DNA from: Candidatus Nomurabacteria bacterium
Lineage (GTDB): Bacteria > Patescibacteriota > Minisyncoccia > Phycocordibacterales > UBA9973
Reading direction: 5' to 3'
DNA: 6,144 nt
Assembly (NCBI GenBank): GCA_943356395.1
Contig: CALRFC010000040.1
Span: forward strand, 1-6,144
The stretch's first letter is position 1. Each line of letters starts with the position of its first letter. The notes beneath the pieces are model-generated. The model did no database searches, had not been told where the DNA came from, and saw only the letters and a list, made by a program, of their open reading frames with translations. Position numbers and translations under genes: made by a program. Shown here one piece after another: positions 5,183 through 6,144 of the stretch.

Positions 5183-5516
5183 GGCCGGTGGACGGAGCAA
5201 GGCCGACAGCCGTATTCCTTGAGACAAAATCGACCTTAGACGCGACAACGAAACCGTGTTCCGAAGCGAAAGCGGCATCTATTGTCCCGTTCTTCGTGAG
5301 ATATTCATGCTCCATGTTTCCGATATCGGCGGTGAGAGAAGTCATTTTCGTCTCGATCGACTTTCTGGCAAGAACATTGAAGACGCTTCCGGCGACAAAA
5401 TAGATGTAGAGCCCGAAAAGCGAAATGAGGATGGCAGCACCCGCGCAAAAATACTGGCGTCCGCGTTCTTGCGTGAATGTTGTCGCCCGATATTCTATTT
5501 TTTTGATCATTGTCAT
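5172..5516 (-). CDS. ftsL: FtsL-like cell division membrane protein
   Basis: This is a 114-residue bitopic protein with a short basic cytoplasmic N-terminus (MTMIKKIEYRATTF), one hydrophobic segment at about 23-45, and a polar outer region whose first part (about 50-77) could form a coiled coil. That is the size and topology of FtsL/DivIC proteins, which bind each other and FtsI through the periplasmic helix and help activate septal wall synthesis. Sequence conservation in FtsL is poor, so the call rests mainly on topology and position between rsmH and ftsI, the classic dcw order. Its TAG stop lies inside the start of ftsI. A second ATG six bases downstream (MIKKIEYR) is an equally plausible start; neither has a Shine-Dalgarno motif. 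Confidence 0.75.
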   Translation of the reverse strand: MTMIKKIEYRATTFTQERGRQYFCAGAAILISLFGLYIYFVAGSVFNVLARKSIETKMTSLTADIGNMEHEYLTKNGTIDAAFASEHGFVVASKVDFVSRNTAVGLAPSTGHAF

Positions 5517-5521
5517 GGGAG

Positions 5522-5556
5522 TAGTAAATAGAAAATAGTAAGTAGTTAGTAGGAAA
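5522..5556 (+). repeat. Heptamer array C (TAGTAAA-like) in the rsmH-ftsL spacer
   Basis: Five consecutive 7-base units start at 5522, 5529, 5536, 5543 and 5550, each beginning with TAG: TAGTAAA, TAGAAAA, TAGTAAG, TAGTTAG and TAGGAAA. It fills 35 of the 51 bases between the rsmH stop and the ftsL start. The TAG strand is the non-coding strand here; in the mRNA the units read as CTA-ending, so stop placement cannot be its role in this operon. Confidence 0.78.
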
Positions 5557-5567
5557 TTCGCATTGTG

Positions 5568-6144
5568 TTAAATTTTTTCTATGATTCTCAATTTCGCGCT
5601 TCGCGATCTCGGATTCTTGCGGATTTCTTCTTCCGTCGGGACTATCGGCCGTTTCGTGATGAGATTTCCTTTGCCGGAATCCTTCCACTCTCGGAATTGC
5701 CTTTTGACTTCGCGATCTTCAAGACTATGGAACGAAATGATGGCAAGTCGTCCGCCGCCGTTTAAGGATTCAAACGCTTTCCGCATTCCTTCTTTGAGCG
5801 CACCGAGCTCATCGTTGACCGCGAGCCGTATCGCTTGGAATGTCCGCGTCGCCGGATGAATGCGTCCGTGCCTGTAGAGCGCCGGTACGGATCTTTCGAT
5901 CACTCTCGCCAATTCGCCCGTCGTTTTGATCGGCGCGATTTTGCGCGTTTCGCATATCGCTTTCCCGATCCTTTTCGCGTAGCGCTCTTCGCCGAAGCCG
6001 TAGATGATTGTTGCGAGATTTTCCTCCGACCAATCGTTCACGACATCGTATGCCGTCGTGCCATCTGTCTTCCCGTCGGCGAGCGTCATCACCCACACCT
6101 GCGAATACGGGCGTCCGGGTCCGTCGTTATTGGAGATTGTATAG
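5568..6144 (-). CDS. rsmH: 16S rRNA m4C1402 methyltransferase RsmH (MraW), 3' part, cut by window edge
   Basis: RsmH N4-methylates C1402 in the decoding centre of 16S rRNA using S-adenosylmethionine. The C-terminal 191 residues are present and the frame is open to the window end. Family motifs are GEERYAKRIGKAI (51-63 of the visible part), HPATRTFQAIR (96-106), ISFHSLEDR (136-144) and NPRSRSAKLR (177-186). Typical RsmH has about 300 residues, so roughly the first 100 lie outside. Near the edge, where relatives have a RGFSF-x-x-DGPLDMRM-like stretch, this protein has GRPYSQVWVMTL, apparently about four residues shorter. An internal GTG at 6098 should not be taken as the start, because the homology continues upstream. 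It is the first visible gene of the rsmH-ftsL-ftsI operon. Confidence 0.95.
   Translation of the reverse strand, partial: YTISNNDGPGRPYSQVWVMTLADGKTDGTTAYDVVNDWSEENLATIIYGFGEERYAKRIGKAICETRKIAPIKTTGELARVIERSVPALYRHGRIHPATRTFQAIRLAVNDELGALKEGMRKAFESLNGGGRLAIISFHSLEDREVKRQFREWKDSGKGNLITKRPIVPTEEEIRKNPRSRSAKLRIIEKI

Noticed and set aside
5183..5278. ATG at 5278 as the ftsI start
   Set aside because: It would add 32 non-membrane residues before the anchor and a 107-base overlap with ftsL. The 11-base overlap with ATG 5182 is the usual arrangement.

Overview
The window looks like chromosomal DNA from a bacterium of the Candidate Phyla Radiation, probably Parcubacteria-like (Patescibacteria). This is inferred from remembered family resemblance, not from a search. 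The main signs are the FtsZ N-terminus (MAKLNPEIETFARIKVIGVGG), the class B penicillin-binding protein with YEWGSVVKPL around the active serine, a stand-alone thioredoxin-reductase-like flavoprotein, short spacers with hairpins and heptad-repeat DNA, and no Shine-Dalgarno motif at any readable start. Coding DNA is about 55% GC in the ftsZ stretches I counted.

Layout. Bases 1-137 hold a weak hairpin and a likely extended -10 promoter. ftsZ (168-1337, +) follows and ends in a perfect 20-bp hairpin terminator. A thioredoxin reductase/AhpF-like gene (1492-2418, +) comes next with its own promoter. An unrecognised 170-residue gene (2517-3029, +), lower in GC than its neighbours, has its own promoter and a clear terminator. 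Bases 3030-3262 are non-coding, with several hairpins and a second U-tract hairpin that may end a small RNA. tRNA-Glu(UUC) lies at 3263-3334 (-) with a good promoter at 3377-3405. The rest is a minus-strand division and cell-wall (dcw) operon read from right to left: rsmH (3' part, cut by the window edge), an ftsL-like gene, and ftsI, with ftsL and ftsI overlapping by 11 bases.

How the genes work together. FtsZ builds the division ring. FtsL-like and FtsI are membrane parts of the machine that makes septal peptidoglycan. RsmH methylates 16S rRNA and is the usual first partner of ftsL-ftsI. ftsZ is not in that operon here: it is a separate unit on the opposite strand. The flavoprotein and the unknown gene are monocistronic-looking insertions between the two division loci.

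The most unusual signal is in the spacers. The ftsZ 3' region, the trxB leader and the rsmH-ftsL spacer carry short degenerate arrays with a strict 7-base period, mostly one TAG per heptamer. Weaker AT-rich arrays of the same period flank the tRNA promoter. The two arrays around the ftsZ terminator are inverted copies that can pair at 25 of 31 positions, and the downstream one runs up to the trxB start codon.
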